The notes under the pieces: model-generated
Seen by the model: only the letters and a program-made list of their open reading frames with translations
What the model was told of the DNA's origin: nothing
Database searches by the model: none
Translations under genes and position numbers: made by a program
Assembly (NCBI RefSeq): GCF_001713355.1
Contig: NZ_CP016448.1
Span: forward strand, 868,001-932,000
Source of the DNA: Methyloversatilis sp. RAC08
GTDB lineage: Bacteria; Pseudomonadota; Gammaproteobacteria; Burkholderiales; Rhodocyclaceae
DNA: 64,000 nucleotides
Direction of reading: 5' to 3'
Part shown: positions 51,908-61,307 of the stretch, in pieces
How positions within the stretch are numbered: the first letter of the stretch is position 1
How the letters are laid out: each line of letters begins with the position of its first letter

Positions 51908-52279
51908 TCAGCCACTCAGGGCGGCCAGCGCCACCTCGGCCATCACCTGCTGCACGCGTGCGTCCTCGCCCACGGCCGTCGCCAGATCGATGAGCAGCGA
52001 CGGATGACGGGCACGCGCCGCATCGACCTGAGCCGGCAGGTCGCGCCGGACATGCCCGCTCTGTGCGATGAACATCGGTACCACGGCAATGTGCGTCACG
52101 CCCTCCGCGACCAGCCGGTCGCAGGCCTGATCGAGCGTGGGTTCGAGGAACTCGAGAAAGGCGAGTTCGACGCACGGCGCCGACGGCGCGGCTGTCAGGC
52201 GCGCCGCCACCTCACGCAATGGGCGCGCCCATTCCGGATCGCGCGAGCCATGTCCGAACAGTATCAAACCATGCTTCAC
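51908..52279 (-). CDS. cbiX: Small CbiX/SirB-type chelatase
   Basis: A 123-residue single-domain sirohydrochlorin chelatase-like protein: LILFGHGSRDPEWARPL with the first metal His, ELAFLEFLEPTLDQA, VVPMFIAQSGHVRRDLP with the second His. It would insert Co or Fe into sirohydrochlorin. It may supply sirohaem for nitrite reductase, consistent with the nitrate genes 2-6 kb away, though it is not in their operon. Confidence 0.88.
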   Translation of the reverse strand: MKHGLILFGHGSRDPEWARPLREVAARLTAAPSAPCVELAFLEFLEPTLDQACDRLVAEGVTHIAVVPMFIAQSGHVRRDLPAQVDAARARHPSLLIDLATAVGEDARVQQVMAEVALAALSG

Positions 52280-52371
52280 TGCTTAATCCCTTTCAATTTA
52301 TGTGCTTACGATCAAGCGCCGGTCAAGCGCCCCGGGTACACTCGCGCCATCTCATCGCGACGGGACTGTGC

Positions 52372-53031
52372 ATGCAGGTCATGATCATCGAAGACCAGCC
52401 CCTGGTTGTGGAGGGGCTGCGCAGCGTACTGACAGGCATGGACAGCGAGCCGGACATCCGGTGCGCTTTGCTTGCTTCCCGCGCATTGTCCATGCTGCGC
52501 AGCGGTTTGCGGCCCGATCTGGTGCTGCTCGACCTAAATCTGCCGGACGCCGGGGGTACCTCGCTGCTGACCGAACTGCGTCAGGAGTTTCCGGATGTGC
52601 CGGTGGTGGTGATTTCGGCCCAGGACGATCGCGACACCATCACGCGCGCCATCGACCAGGGTGCCATGGGTTTCATTTCCAAAAGCTCGAACACGGCAAT
52701 ACTGGTCAGCGCACTGCAGCTTGTGATGAAGGGCGGCATCTATGTGCCGCATCAGGTGCTCGACAGCCACGGCGTCGACCATCCGCCGCAGGCGCATATC
52801 CAGGACCTGGCCGACATCGGCATGACGCCGCGTCAGATCGAAGTGCTGACACTGATGATCGAAGGTCTGCCGAACAAGCTCATCTGCCGCGAACTGGGCA
52901 TTTCCGACGGCACCTGCAAGACGCATATTTCAGCCATCCTGCGCCTGCTTGACGTACGCAACCGCACGCAGGCGGTATTTGCACTGTCGAAAATGGGTGT
53001 GAAGTTGCCGCGACGCCCTGCCAGGGACTGA
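52372..53031 (+). CDS. LuxR/NarL-type response regulator
   Basis: A 219-residue regulator with a receiver (QVMIIEDQPLVVEGLRSVL, Asp in LVLLDLNLPDAGG, VISAQDD). The C-terminal LuxR helix-turn-helix (about 150-210) contains MTPRQIEVLTLMIEGLPNKLI, ELGISDGTCKTHISAILRLL. The frame is open upstream over cbiX; the ATG at 52372 (MQVMIIED) is chosen, with another at 52381. Convergent with a hybrid histidine kinase that is its probable partner. Confidence 0.9.
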   Translation: MQVMIIEDQPLVVEGLRSVLTGMDSEPDIRCALLASRALSMLRSGLRPDLVLLDLNLPDAGGTSLLTELRQEFPDVPVVVISAQDDRDTITRAIDQGAMGFISKSSNTAILVSALQLVMKGGIYVPHQVLDSHGVDHPPQAHIQDLADIGMTPRQIEVLTLMIEGLPNKLICRELGISDGTCKTHISAILRLLDVRNRTQAVFALSKMGVKLPRRPARD

Positions 53032-53060
53032 ACCCGGCGTCGCCCTGAACGCAGCCCCGG

Positions 53061-55007
53061 TCATGCGTCCAGATCATCGGCTGCGTCCAGCATGCCGCCA
53101 ATCACCGCGTCGAGCACGACCGGGCGCACCGGTTTCGCGACCAGCGGGATGCCATGCCCCTCCAGTTCGATTTCAAGCTCACGCGTGGCGGCCAGCCCGG
53201 TCATCACCAGCGCCGGAATGGCGTCGCCCAGTTCGCGCCGCAGCGTCAGCACCGCGTTCAGTCCATCCAGTCCGTCGCCCAGCTGGTAATCGCTGATGAT
53301 GAAGGCCGGCGCACCGGCCTGCCTGAGCTGACGCAATACGAAGTCGGGCGAGGTACCGGCAATCACATCGATGCCGACCGAACTGAGCAGCGACTGCAGC
53401 GACTGCAGCACCGCCGCATCGTCATCGATCAGCGCCACCCGACATCCGGCCAGCCTCGCCAACCCGTGCAATGACTCGGCCACCGGTGCCTGCACGAAGG
53501 CGCGCACCCGCGGCAACACGACGCTGAAGGTTGAACCGCGGCCGGGGCGCGAGCGCACCTTTACTTCATGCCCGAGCAAGGCACACAGCCGCTTCACGAT
53601 GGTCAGCCCCAGTCCCATGCCGCGCCCGCCCGCCCCCGGGTCTGCGCCGGGAAGGCGCACGAATTCCTCGAACACATCGTCGATGCGGTCAGCCGGAATG
53701 CCCTGACCACTGTCGCGCACCTCGATGCGCAGGCGTCCGTCGTCGAGCATGCGCACGCCGGCGAACACCGTGCCGCGCGTGGTGTAGCGCAGCGCATTCG
53801 ACACCAGATTGGCCAGTACCCGTTCGAGCAGCAGCGGATCGGAGCGGCACCACGCACGCGTCGGATGCAGCTCGAAGCGCAGACCCTTTTCAGCGGCCTG
53901 CGCTTCGAAGGTGACGCGCAGACTGTCGAATACCCGGATAAGCGGAAAATCGGTCAGCCGCGGCTGGGTGGCCCCCGATTCCAGCCGCGCGACATCGAGC
54001 AGCACGTCGCGCATGTTTTCCAGCTTCAGCGACGAACGTTCGAGCCGCGACAGCAAACCTGCACTTTCGTCGTCGCGCAGCCGCAGCTTCAACGTGCGGA
54101 TATCCAGCCCCATGGCCATCAGTGGCTGGCTGAGATCGTGCAGCAGCGCATCGACGAACTGCGTCTTGGCGCGACTGGCCTGCTCGGCCACCTCTTTCTG
54201 CTGCTGCAGCTGGGCGGTGGCGTCATGTACCCGCTCCTCCAACCCGGCGCGCGCCGTCTGCAAGGAGACTGCCATGCGGTTGATGCCGTCTTCGAGCACC
54301 TGCAGGATGCCGCGCGCACCGGTGCGCGCACGCACCGAAAAATCGCCCTTCTCGATGCGCTGGACGGTTTCGGCCAGCGCACGCACCGGTGCGGTGACGC
54401 CGTCGGACAGGAAGCGGGCGAACAGGCCGGCCAGCAGCAGACCGCCGGCGGTGATCAGGACGGCGCTGGTGATCAGTTCGCGCCGCGCCTGCGCGCTGCC
54501 GAAACGCGACACCTGCACCACCACGGTACCGAGACGCAATGGCCCTGACGGCTCCAGTTGATCGTCGAACGGCAGATCCGACGGCCCCTGGGCCGAAAAC
54601 ACCGGCGCGGCGAACTGGTGGAAACGTTCGCTGCTCTGCAGCAGCGCGGTGCGGGCGAGACCGCGCGTGGTGTCTACAGGCGGATCACTGACCTGCCCGG
54701 CGCGCGCCAGAACGAGCTGGTCACGATCAACGATGAGTACGCCGTCCACGCCGCGCTCCCGCATCATCGAATCGGCCAGCGACTGCAGGATATCGAGATT
54801 GCCGACGAACAGGCCGTATTCGGAGGCTGGCGCGAGGCTGCCAGTCAGCAGCGCGGCGCGGTCGATCAACGACTGTTCGATGTCGTCGATGCGCGTACTC
54901 GTGAAATGGATGGCCAGTGCGAGCGCAATGGCCACCGAGGGCAGAAGCGCGGCGACCAGTACCCGACTGCGAAAGCCGAGGCGATCGAGTCCGAAACGAC
55001 TCCGCAC
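53061..55007 (-). CDS. Hybrid sensor histidine kinase with C-terminal receiver
   Basis: A 648-residue membrane kinase with two helices (about 17-36 and 178-200) around a periplasmic sensor. It has a HAMP domain (about 200-250) and a coiled linker. The HisKA box is FVDALLHDLSQPLMAMG and the HATPase motifs are LANLVSNALRYTTRG, DSGQGIP and GGRGMGLGLTIVKRL. A C-terminal receiver (about 525-640) contains RVALIDDDAAVL and FIISDYQLGDG. The start is GTG. It lies 75 bp downstream of the TonB-dependent receptor gene. Confidence 0.9.
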   Translation of the reverse strand: MRSRFGLDRLGFRSRVLVAALLPSVAIALALAIHFTSTRIDDIEQSLIDRAALLTGSLAPASEYGLFVGNLDILQSLADSMMRERGVDGVLIVDRDQLVLARAGQVSDPPVDTTRGLARTALLQSSERFHQFAAPVFSAQGPSDLPFDDQLEPSGPLRLGTVVVQVSRFGSAQARRELITSAVLITAGGLLLAGLFARFLSDGVTAPVRALAETVQRIEKGDFSVRARTGARGILQVLEDGINRMAVSLQTARAGLEERVHDATAQLQQQKEVAEQASRAKTQFVDALLHDLSQPLMAMGLDIRTLKLRLRDDESAGLLSRLERSSLKLENMRDVLLDVARLESGATQPRLTDFPLIRVFDSLRVTFEAQAAEKGLRFELHPTRAWCRSDPLLLERVLANLVSNALRYTTRGTVFAGVRMLDDGRLRIEVRDSGQGIPADRIDDVFEEFVRLPGADPGAGGRGMGLGLTIVKRLCALLGHEVKVRSRPGRGSTFSVVLPRVRAFVQAPVAESLHGLARLAGCRVALIDDDAAVLQSLQSLLSSVGIDVIAGTSPDFVLRQLRQAGAPAFIISDYQLGDGLDGLNAVLTLRRELGDAIPALVMTGLAATRELEIELEGHGIPLVAKPVRPVVLDAVIGGMLDAADDLDA

Positions 55008-55082
55008 CCTGTGTCCCCCACACGCGACGAGCGCGAAAATTCACCGCACTCATGATACGCGAAGCCCGTGGCGGGCCAGTGC

Positions 55083-57173
55083 TCAGTACCAGCTGGTGCG
55101 CAGCGTCAGCCGAGCCTGGCGACCGACTGCGTTGAATGGGGTGCGGCTGCCCTGGTCATCGTTGAAGGTTTCGTAGCGCGGACCGATGTCGGTCACCGCA
55201 AATGCGGCTTCCCACAAGGAGTCACCGCTGCGGAATTTCTTCGCGATGCGCGCATCCAGCGTCTGATAGCTGTCGACCCGCTCGCTGCCGCTGAACCAGC
55301 GGGCGGAATTGACGCCATGCAGCGTGGCCGAAATCGACCAGTCGCGCGGCAGCGACTCGAACCAGGTCAGCGACCAGGTCGACGACGGAACCGTGTCGCC
55401 ATAGCAGACGCGCCGCGGATCGCAGTTGGCGTCGGAGCGGATGCGCGGAATGGCCTGCGAAAACCAGATTTCGCGCCCGTCACCGCGATAGCGGTATTGA
55501 TACTCGATGCCCTGTATCGTCACCGCATCGCCGTCGATGAAAGTCACGCCGGTCTCGAGATAGTCATTGTCGCGATAGCGCGTTTCGGTGATCAAGTGGT
55601 TGAAACGCTCGTGAAACAGTCGTACATCAAGTGTGGATGCGCCGAACTGCCCGACATAACCGAACTCGACCGAATCGAGGCGTTCCGGCTGCAGCGAAGG
55701 GGTGCCGACGTAAGTGCGCCGCGAACGACCCTGCTTGAATCCGTCCGCCAGCAGCGGCCCTGCCACCGGGTCGAGCGCGGTCAGTGCAGCCGCCACTTCC
55801 GGAAAGATGAAGCGGGAATCACCCCGGGTTTCGATGAGCGCCGGATGACGGTAAGCACGACTGACGCCGGCCTTCAGAGCATGGTTGGGTGTCGCATGCC
55901 AGGTCGCGAACAGGCGCGGCGAGGCCTGCGGGCTGCGATCGCGGAAACGCTCGATCATGTTGCCGGCATTCAGGGTCCAGCGGTCGTTCGGCCGCCATTC
56001 GACATTCGCCGACACGCGCACGAAACCGTCGGATTCCTGGCCGGTCAGGAAGAACATGCGTTTCGACTTCAATTCCTCGTGGCGCAGTTCAGCGCCCCAC
56101 GCCACCCGCCAGTCCTGCGCCGGAACGAAGCTGTGCTGGAAGTCGATGTTCTGCCGGGTGGCCGAGCGGTTGTAGTCGATAGGCAGCGGCAGCGAACCGA
56201 TGGAGAAAAACGGAAAGCCGGCATCGATCAGACCCTGATTGACCACGTCGGCCGCTTCGCCGAACCACTCCTCGCGCCCCCGGTCCTCATTGCGGTAATA
56301 GCTCACCGACCATTCGTTGTCGGTCGCCACCAGCCGCCGGAAGCGCAGATGCATGAAGCGGTTGTCGGTGAGCGATTCGCGGAAGCCGTTCTCGTTCGCG
56401 CTGTTGCCGGTCACGCCATAGGGATAGCCCAATTCGCGGCGCCCCTTGTTCTGCCCGGCCGTCAGGCTGATTTCGTCCGAGCTGTTCAGCGTCAGGTCGG
56501 CGCGAAAGGTAGTCGAATTCAGTCGTGCGTCGTCATGGCGATCATCGAAACCGGCATCGCCCATGGTCCGCGCATTCAGCGCGATGCTCAGTGGACCGAA
56601 ACTGTGCCGCAGACGCATCGACGCATCGGCCACATCGCGATTGCCGCGGCTGACCGAAATGCTTGAACGCGGACCGTCCTGGCTGCTGCGGGTGACGATG
56701 TTGACCACGCCCGCCACGGCGTTCGAGCCATAGGTCGTGGCATTCGAGCCACGGACCACCTCGATGCGCTCGATCTCTTCCATCGTCAGCGGCAGCGCGT
56801 CCCAGTCCACGTAACCGAACAGATAGGGCGAATAGACCGAACGACCGTCGATCAGCACCTGCATGCGGTTCGGATTCAGCGAACCCAGGCCGTGATAGAA
56901 AACCGCTGGCGAGTGCCCGGTGTCGCTCATCACGTTCATGCCGGGCACCAGGCGCAGCACCTGGGTCAGACGGCGATAGCCGAGACGTTCGATGTCCTCG
57001 CGCGTGATCAGCGTGACCGCACCCGGTGCATCGTCGATGCGCTGCGGCATGCGGGTCATCGACAGCACGACCGGCAGGTCATCGAGGTGCGGCGCTTCGG
57101 GTTGCTCGGCGGCCACGGCAGGCTGTCCGAACAGGACGGCGCCGCTCACCAGCGAAGCGACCGGCCAGCGCAT
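55083..57173 (-). CDS. TonB-dependent outer-membrane receptor
   Basis: A 696-residue receptor with a signal peptide, a plug domain (about 55-160: GAVTLITREDIERLGYRRL, IEVVRGSNATTYGSNAVAGVVNIVTR) and a 22-strand-type barrel ending LTLRTSWY. A Cys pair (SDANCDPRRVCYGD) lies in a late extracellular loop. Ligand unknown. An ATG at 57230 extends the frame by 19 residues; MRWPVASLVSGAVLFGQ at 57173 gives a cleaner signal peptide, with GAGG a suitable distance upstream. No cobalamin riboswitch was found in the 179 bp before it. Confidence 0.9.
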   Translation of the reverse strand: MRWPVASLVSGAVLFGQPAVAAEQPEAPHLDDLPVVLSMTRMPQRIDDAPGAVTLITREDIERLGYRRLTQVLRLVPGMNVMSDTGHSPAVFYHGLGSLNPNRMQVLIDGRSVYSPYLFGYVDWDALPLTMEEIERIEVVRGSNATTYGSNAVAGVVNIVTRSSQDGPRSSISVSRGNRDVADASMRLRHSFGPLSIALNARTMGDAGFDDRHDDARLNSTTFRADLTLNSSDEISLTAGQNKGRRELGYPYGVTGNSANENGFRESLTDNRFMHLRFRRLVATDNEWSVSYYRNEDRGREEWFGEAADVVNQGLIDAGFPFFSIGSLPLPIDYNRSATRQNIDFQHSFVPAQDWRVAWGAELRHEELKSKRMFFLTGQESDGFVRVSANVEWRPNDRWTLNAGNMIERFRDRSPQASPRLFATWHATPNHALKAGVSRAYRHPALIETRGDSRFIFPEVAAALTALDPVAGPLLADGFKQGRSRRTYVGTPSLQPERLDSVEFGYVGQFGASTLDVRLFHERFNHLITETRYRDNDYLETGVTFIDGDAVTIQGIEYQYRYRGDGREIWFSQAIPRIRSDANCDPRRVCYGDTVPSSTWSLTWFESLPRDWSISATLHGVNSARWFSGSERVDSYQTLDARIAKKFRSGDSLWEAAFAVTDIGPRYETFNDDQGSRTPFNAVGRQARLTLRTSWY

Positions 57174-57352
57174 GCGAAAACGCCTCAACTGCGCGCGCTC
57201 CGCTGCGCCGGACGCGGCGTGCACTGGCATCGGGTGCGATTCGGAAGACTCAATTCGGGATTACTCCGGTTGGCCACGACGACCTCACCAAGTGGCAAAA
57301 AGCAGCGATTATCCGTCAAAGCGCCCGTTCGGCGCATGCCCAGCTCCGCCGC

Positions 57353-58003
57353 CTACCCCACGATAAGCAGATGCACCCGGTACGGTCCGTGCGCGCCGAG
57401 CACGATGGTCTGTTCGATGTCGGCCGTGCGCGACGGCCCTGACACGAAGTTGACGGCACGCGGCCAGGGGTCGAGTGCGTCGCGCGCGACCGCGAATGCA
57501 GCTTCCATGTCGGCCACGATGTGTTCGCGCGGCACCACGGCTATATGCGTCTCCGGCAACAGGCTGTTGACTGCCGGCGACTGGGCGCCGGAACACAGCA
57601 TCAGCGTGCCGGTTTCGGCGATGGCGCGAAAACAGCCGGTGACGCCGACCGGATCATCACCGGTTGCCGCGCCGATGCGCACATCCAGACCGCTGGCCGA
57701 CCAGTCCAGCCCGGCCAGCGCCGGGGACACCACGACCCGGTGCCCGAGCCCCTGCGACGCCAGCCAGCTGGCGCAGCGCGTCGGCACATCGGAAAGCGCG
57801 GGACATTCATCCACGGTGGAAATCAACGCCTCCGCCCGGTCGATGAAACGCGCCGCCAGATCGCCACCGTACGACGGTCGTGGCCCGGTCCGGGATGCGG
57901 TGATCACCTGCTCGACATGCTCGCGCGCCGCCGGGGTGCCGACCGGTTCGCGCCCGATGCGCTGGCGCAGCCGGCCGAGAATGTCGTCGCGCGCGCTGCT
58001 CAT
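57353..58003 (-). CDS. lutC: Lactate utilisation protein LutC
   Basis: A 216-residue LUD-domain protein (YkgG/LutC) of the L-lactate oxidation complex. It has VGVTGCFRAIAETGTLMLCSG, LLPETHIAVVPREHIVADM and FVSGPSRTADIEQTIVLGAHGP. It overlaps lutB by four bases. No lctP/lldP permease is adjacent. Confidence 0.93.
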   Translation of the reverse strand: MSSARDDILGRLRQRIGREPVGTPAAREHVEQVITASRTGPRPSYGGDLAARFIDRAEALISTVDECPALSDVPTRCASWLASQGLGHRVVVSPALAGLDWSASGLDVRIGAATGDDPVGVTGCFRAIAETGTLMLCSGAQSPAVNSLLPETHIAVVPREHIVADMEAAFAVARDALDPWPRAVNFVSGPSRTADIEQTIVLGAHGPYRVHLLIVG

Positions 58004-59418
58004 CGCCCGACCCTGCGCTGGCGCGCCGCGTACTGATCGCGGAAGCTCTGTGCGGCCGGCGCCGGAAAGTCGCGCTCGGCGGTCCAGCCCGGGGCGACGC
58101 CCATGGCCTGGATGCGGTCACGACCATCGGCCAGCCAGCGCAGATAGCGCACGGCAAAGCGCACGCCGCGCGCATACAGCGCCGGACGCTGTGCCACCCA
58201 GGCCCACAGGCGCATCGACAGCCGCTCGCTCCACGGTCGCAGGCCGGCATCGACCTGCTTTTCGCGCAGCTTGCGCATCAGGTCGGGCAGCGGGATCGAT
58301 ACCGGACACACCACGCCGCACTGATTGCACAGCGTGGCCGCCTGCGGCAGATCCTTCGCCTTCTCGAGCCCCTGATAAAGCGGCGTCAGCACCGACCCCA
58401 TCGGCCCGGGATAGACCCAGCCGTAGGAATGACCCCCGATGGTCTGATACACCGGACAGTGATTCATGCAGGCGCCGCAGCGTATGCAGCGCAGCATGGC
58501 TTCGAAGTCGCCGCCGATCAGATCGGCGCGGCCACCGTCGACCAGCACGAAATACATGTGCTCCGGCCCGTCGGCATCGCCCTCGTGCTTCGGACCGGTC
58601 AGCAGCGACACATAGTTCGAGATGGCCTGTCCGGTCGCCGAGCGCGGCAGGATGCGCAGCAGCGTCGCCAGATCGTCCAGCGTCGGAATCACCTTTTCGA
58701 TGCCGGTCAGCGCGACGTGCACGCGCGGCATCGTGGTGCACATGCGGCCATTTCCTTCGTTGGTGACGATGGCGACCGATCCGGTTTCGGCAATCAGGAA
58801 GTTGCCGCCCGAAATGCCCATTTCGGCACCCAGAAATTCCGGCCGCAGCTTTTCGCGCGCCTCGCGCGTCAGTTCGACGATGTCGGTCTTGGCCGCCGTG
58901 CCATGCACGCGCGCGAACAGTTCGGACACCTGCTCCTTCGACTTGTGGATCACCGGCATGATGATGTGCGACGGTGGCTCGTTGTCGTTGATCTGCAGGA
59001 TGTATTCGCCCAGATCGGTCTCGACCGGACGGATGCCGGCGGCTTCGAGCGCCGCGTTCAGTCCGGCTTCCTCCGACACCATGGACTTTGCCTTGACGAC
59101 GGTTTTCACGTCGTGCCGGCGCGCAATGTCGATCACCAGCCGGCAGGCCTCGTCGCCGTCGCGCGCCCACAGCACGGTGGCGCCGCGGCGGGTGGCTTCC
59201 GCCTCGAAGCGTTCCAGCCAGAGGTCGAGATCGCGCAGCACCGACGCCCGGATGTCCGTGGCGCGGGCACGCACCGCATCGAAGTCGTCCAAACTCGACA
59301 GCGATGCCAGCCGCGCCGCGGCATTGCGGCCTCGCGTGCGCTGCAGGTTGCGCTGCAGTTCGGTGTCGTCGAGTCGCTGGCGCACGCGCGACACGAAATG
59401 CATGGAGCGGATTTCCAT
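58000..59418 (-). CDS. lutB: Lactate utilisation iron-sulfur protein LutB
   Basis: A 472-residue LutB/YkgF protein with a LUD domain (VKTVVKAKSMVSEEAGLN, ISGGNFLIAETGSVAIVTNEGN). C-terminal ferredoxin ligands are CIRCGACMNHCPVY and CNQCGVVCPVSIPLPD. Together with LutA and LutC it oxidises L-lactate to pyruvate. Middle gene of lutABC, 6 bp after lutA. Confidence 0.95.
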   Translation of the reverse strand: MEIRSMHFVSRVRQRLDDTELQRNLQRTRGRNAAARLASLSSLDDFDAVRARATDIRASVLRDLDLWLERFEAEATRRGATVLWARDGDEACRLVIDIARRHDVKTVVKAKSMVSEEAGLNAALEAAGIRPVETDLGEYILQINDNEPPSHIIMPVIHKSKEQVSELFARVHGTAAKTDIVELTREAREKLRPEFLGAEMGISGGNFLIAETGSVAIVTNEGNGRMCTTMPRVHVALTGIEKVIPTLDDLATLLRILPRSATGQAISNYVSLLTGPKHEGDADGPEHMYFVLVDGGRADLIGGDFEAMLRCIRCGACMNHCPVYQTIGGHSYGWVYPGPMGSVLTPLYQGLEKAKDLPQAATLCNQCGVVCPVSIPLPDLMRKLREKQVDAGLRPWSERLSMRLWAWVAQRPALYARGVRFAVRYLRWLADGRDRIQAMGVAPGWTAERDFPAPAAQSFRDQYAARQRRVGR

Positions 59419-59424
59419 CGCGCG

Positions 59425-60186
59425 TCAGTCCGGGTCGAGCCGGCCGGCCAGCAGCTCGGCGATGTGGATCACCTGTGTGTCCTCGTCACCGATGCGGCGC
59501 AACCGTCCTTCGATATTCATCATGCAGCCCAGATCGCCCAGCGCCACGGTGCCGGCGCCGGAAGCGCGGATGTTGTCGCACTTGCGCTGCGCGATGGCGC
59601 CGGAAATATCCGGGTACTTGACCGAGAACAGGCCACCGAAGCCGCAGCACTCCTCGCATTCGCTCAGCGGCTTCTGCTCGACGCCAGGCATGCGGTCGAG
59701 CAGCGCGCGCGGCTGGCGTTTGACGCCCAGTTCGCGCAGGCCGGCGCAGCTGTCGTGATAGGTGACCGTACCGGCGAAGTCGCCCGGCACTTCGGTGACA
59801 CCCGCCACGTCAGCCAGGAACTGCGTCAGTTCGAAGGTCTTGGCAGCCAGCGCTTCGGCACGCGTGCGCCATGCCTCGTCGTCATCGAACAGGTGGGGAT
59901 AGTGCGTGCGGATCATGCCGGCACAGGAGCCGGACGGCGCGACGATGCAGGAGAAACGTTCGAATTCGGCGATGAGCTTCTGCGCCAGCGCACGCGCGCT
60001 GCGCACGTCGCCCGAGTTATGGCCGGGCTGACCGCAGCAGGTCTGGGTGTCCGGCACGACCGGCGTGTAGCCGGCCGCTTCGATCAGCTTCAACGCCGCG
60101 AACCCGATCGACGGGCGCATCAGATCCACCAGGCAGGTGACGAACAGGCCGACTTCGCCACGGCTGCCGGGAGGCCGCGTGCTCAT
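59425..60186 (-). CDS. lutA: Lactate utilisation protein LutA
   Basis: A 253-residue (Fe-S)-binding protein of the LutA/YkgE type with two CCG domains: TCCGQPGHNSGD (about residue 48) and ECCGFGGLFSVKYPD (about 178), plus VTYHDSCAGLRELGVK. It starts 5 bp after the pbpG stop, which is unusually tight for unrelated functions. Confidence 0.95.
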   Translation of the reverse strand: MSTRPPGSRGEVGLFVTCLVDLMRPSIGFAALKLIEAAGYTPVVPDTQTCCGQPGHNSGDVRSARALAQKLIAEFERFSCIVAPSGSCAGMIRTHYPHLFDDDEAWRTRAEALAAKTFELTQFLADVAGVTEVPGDFAGTVTYHDSCAGLRELGVKRQPRALLDRMPGVEQKPLSECEECCGFGGLFSVKYPDISGAIAQRKCDNIRASGAGTVALGDLGCMMNIEGRLRRIGDEDTQVIHIAELLAGRLDPD

Positions 60187-60191
60187 GGCTT

Positions 60192-61184
60192 TCAGCCCGC
60201 TCCGGCACCCTGAAGCGCCAGGTGTTCAACCCAGCGGCGGATGCGGTTGGCGTCACCGATGCGGGTCAGACGTCCCCACGAGTCGAGCAGCACGATGACC
60301 ACCGGCTTCTGGTTCAGCCATGCCTGCATGACCAGGCATTTGCCGGCTTCGTTGGTGAAACCGGTCTTCTGCAGCGCGATTTCCCAGTCGGAACTCGATA
60401 CCAGCGCATTGGTGTTGTTGAAATGCAGCGTCTTGCCCTTGACCGCGAAGGAACCATCGCGTGTGGTCGAGAACTCGCGGATCAGCGGATAGGTGGATGA
60501 TGCCGCGACCATCTTGGCCAGATCGCGCGCCGACGACACATTGTGCGGGTCGAGGCCGGTACTGTCGAAGAAGCGCGTATCGGCCAGCCCCAGCTCGATC
60601 GCCTTCTGGTTCATGGCGGCGATGAATGCGCGCTGACCGCCCGGATAGTGGCGCGACAACGCGGACGAGGCGCGATTTTCCGACGACATCAGCGCCAGAT
60701 GCAGCATTTCCTCACGCGTCAGGCGGGTGCCGATGGCCAGACGCGAGCGCGTGCCCTTGAGCTGGTCGATGTCCTCTTCCGACACGACGAGCACTTCGTC
60801 GAGCGCCGGGCGCGCGTCCAGCGCGACCATGGCCGTCATCAGCTTGGTGATCGAAGCGATCGGCACCACCGCGTCCGAATTGCGTTCGAACAGCACTTCA
60901 CCCGAAATCTGGTCCTGTACCAGCACGGATGCGGATTTGACGTTCGGAAGGCCGAGCGCGTCGAAATCGGGCTCATGAGGCACGCGTGGCGCGACAGCGA
61001 CCGATTTGCGGGAAGTCTTTTTGACGCTGGCCTGCTTGATGCGCTTCGACTGGGCGGCCTTGGCGACCTTTTTCTTCGAGGAGGACTGTGCGGCGGAGGT
61101 GTTGCCAGCGGCTTCGGAGGGCGGTGCGACGCCCAGACCAAGCACGACTGCGGTGCAGCTGACCATCAGGTATTTCAGAAGCAT
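60192..61184 (-). CDS. pbpG: D-alanyl-D-alanine endopeptidase PbpG (PBP7-like)
   Basis: A 330-residue periplasmic low-molecular-weight penicillin-binding protein with a signal peptide and a Lys/Ser-rich linker (about 27-65). The three catalytic motifs are SITK (IASITKLMTAMVALD), SEN (ALMSSENRASSALSR) and KTG (LQKTGFTNEAGKCLV). It cuts DD-crosslinks in peptidoglycan. First gene of the pbpG-lutABC run. Confidence 0.93.
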   Translation of the reverse strand: MLLKYLMVSCTAVVLGLGVAPPSEAAGNTSAAQSSSKKKVAKAAQSKRIKQASVKKTSRKSVAVAPRVPHEPDFDALGLPNVKSASVLVQDQISGEVLFERNSDAVVPIASITKLMTAMVALDARPALDEVLVVSEEDIDQLKGTRSRLAIGTRLTREEMLHLALMSSENRASSALSRHYPGGQRAFIAAMNQKAIELGLADTRFFDSTGLDPHNVSSARDLAKMVAASSTYPLIREFSTTRDGSFAVKGKTLHFNNTNALVSSSDWEIALQKTGFTNEAGKCLVMQAWLNQKPVVIVLLDSWGRLTRIGDANRIRRWVEHLALQGAGAG

Positions 61185-61211
61185 GCGTGGGACCCCTGGT
61201 GGCGATTTGAT

Positions 61212-61240
61212 TGAGTAAAGAGTCTACCCGTCGAAGGCAA
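61212..61240 (-). promoter_or_regulatory. Possible sigma-70 promoter for pbpG
   Basis: The minus strand has TTGCCT (61240-61235), 17 bases, then TACTCA (61217-61212), about 28 bases before the pbpG ATG. It is preceded by an A/T-rich stretch that could serve as an UP element. Spacing is right but the hexamers are weak. Confidence 0.35.
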
Positions 61241-61307
61241 TTTTTCAAACGAAAATAAGGCCATGGAAAGCATTCTTATGGCGGTTTCGCGATTGTGACG
61301 AAGGTAT

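Noticed and set aside
57174-57352. Riboswitch (for example cobalamin) before the TonB-dependent receptor
   Set aside because: No conserved riboswitch core words or convincing multi-stem fold were seen.
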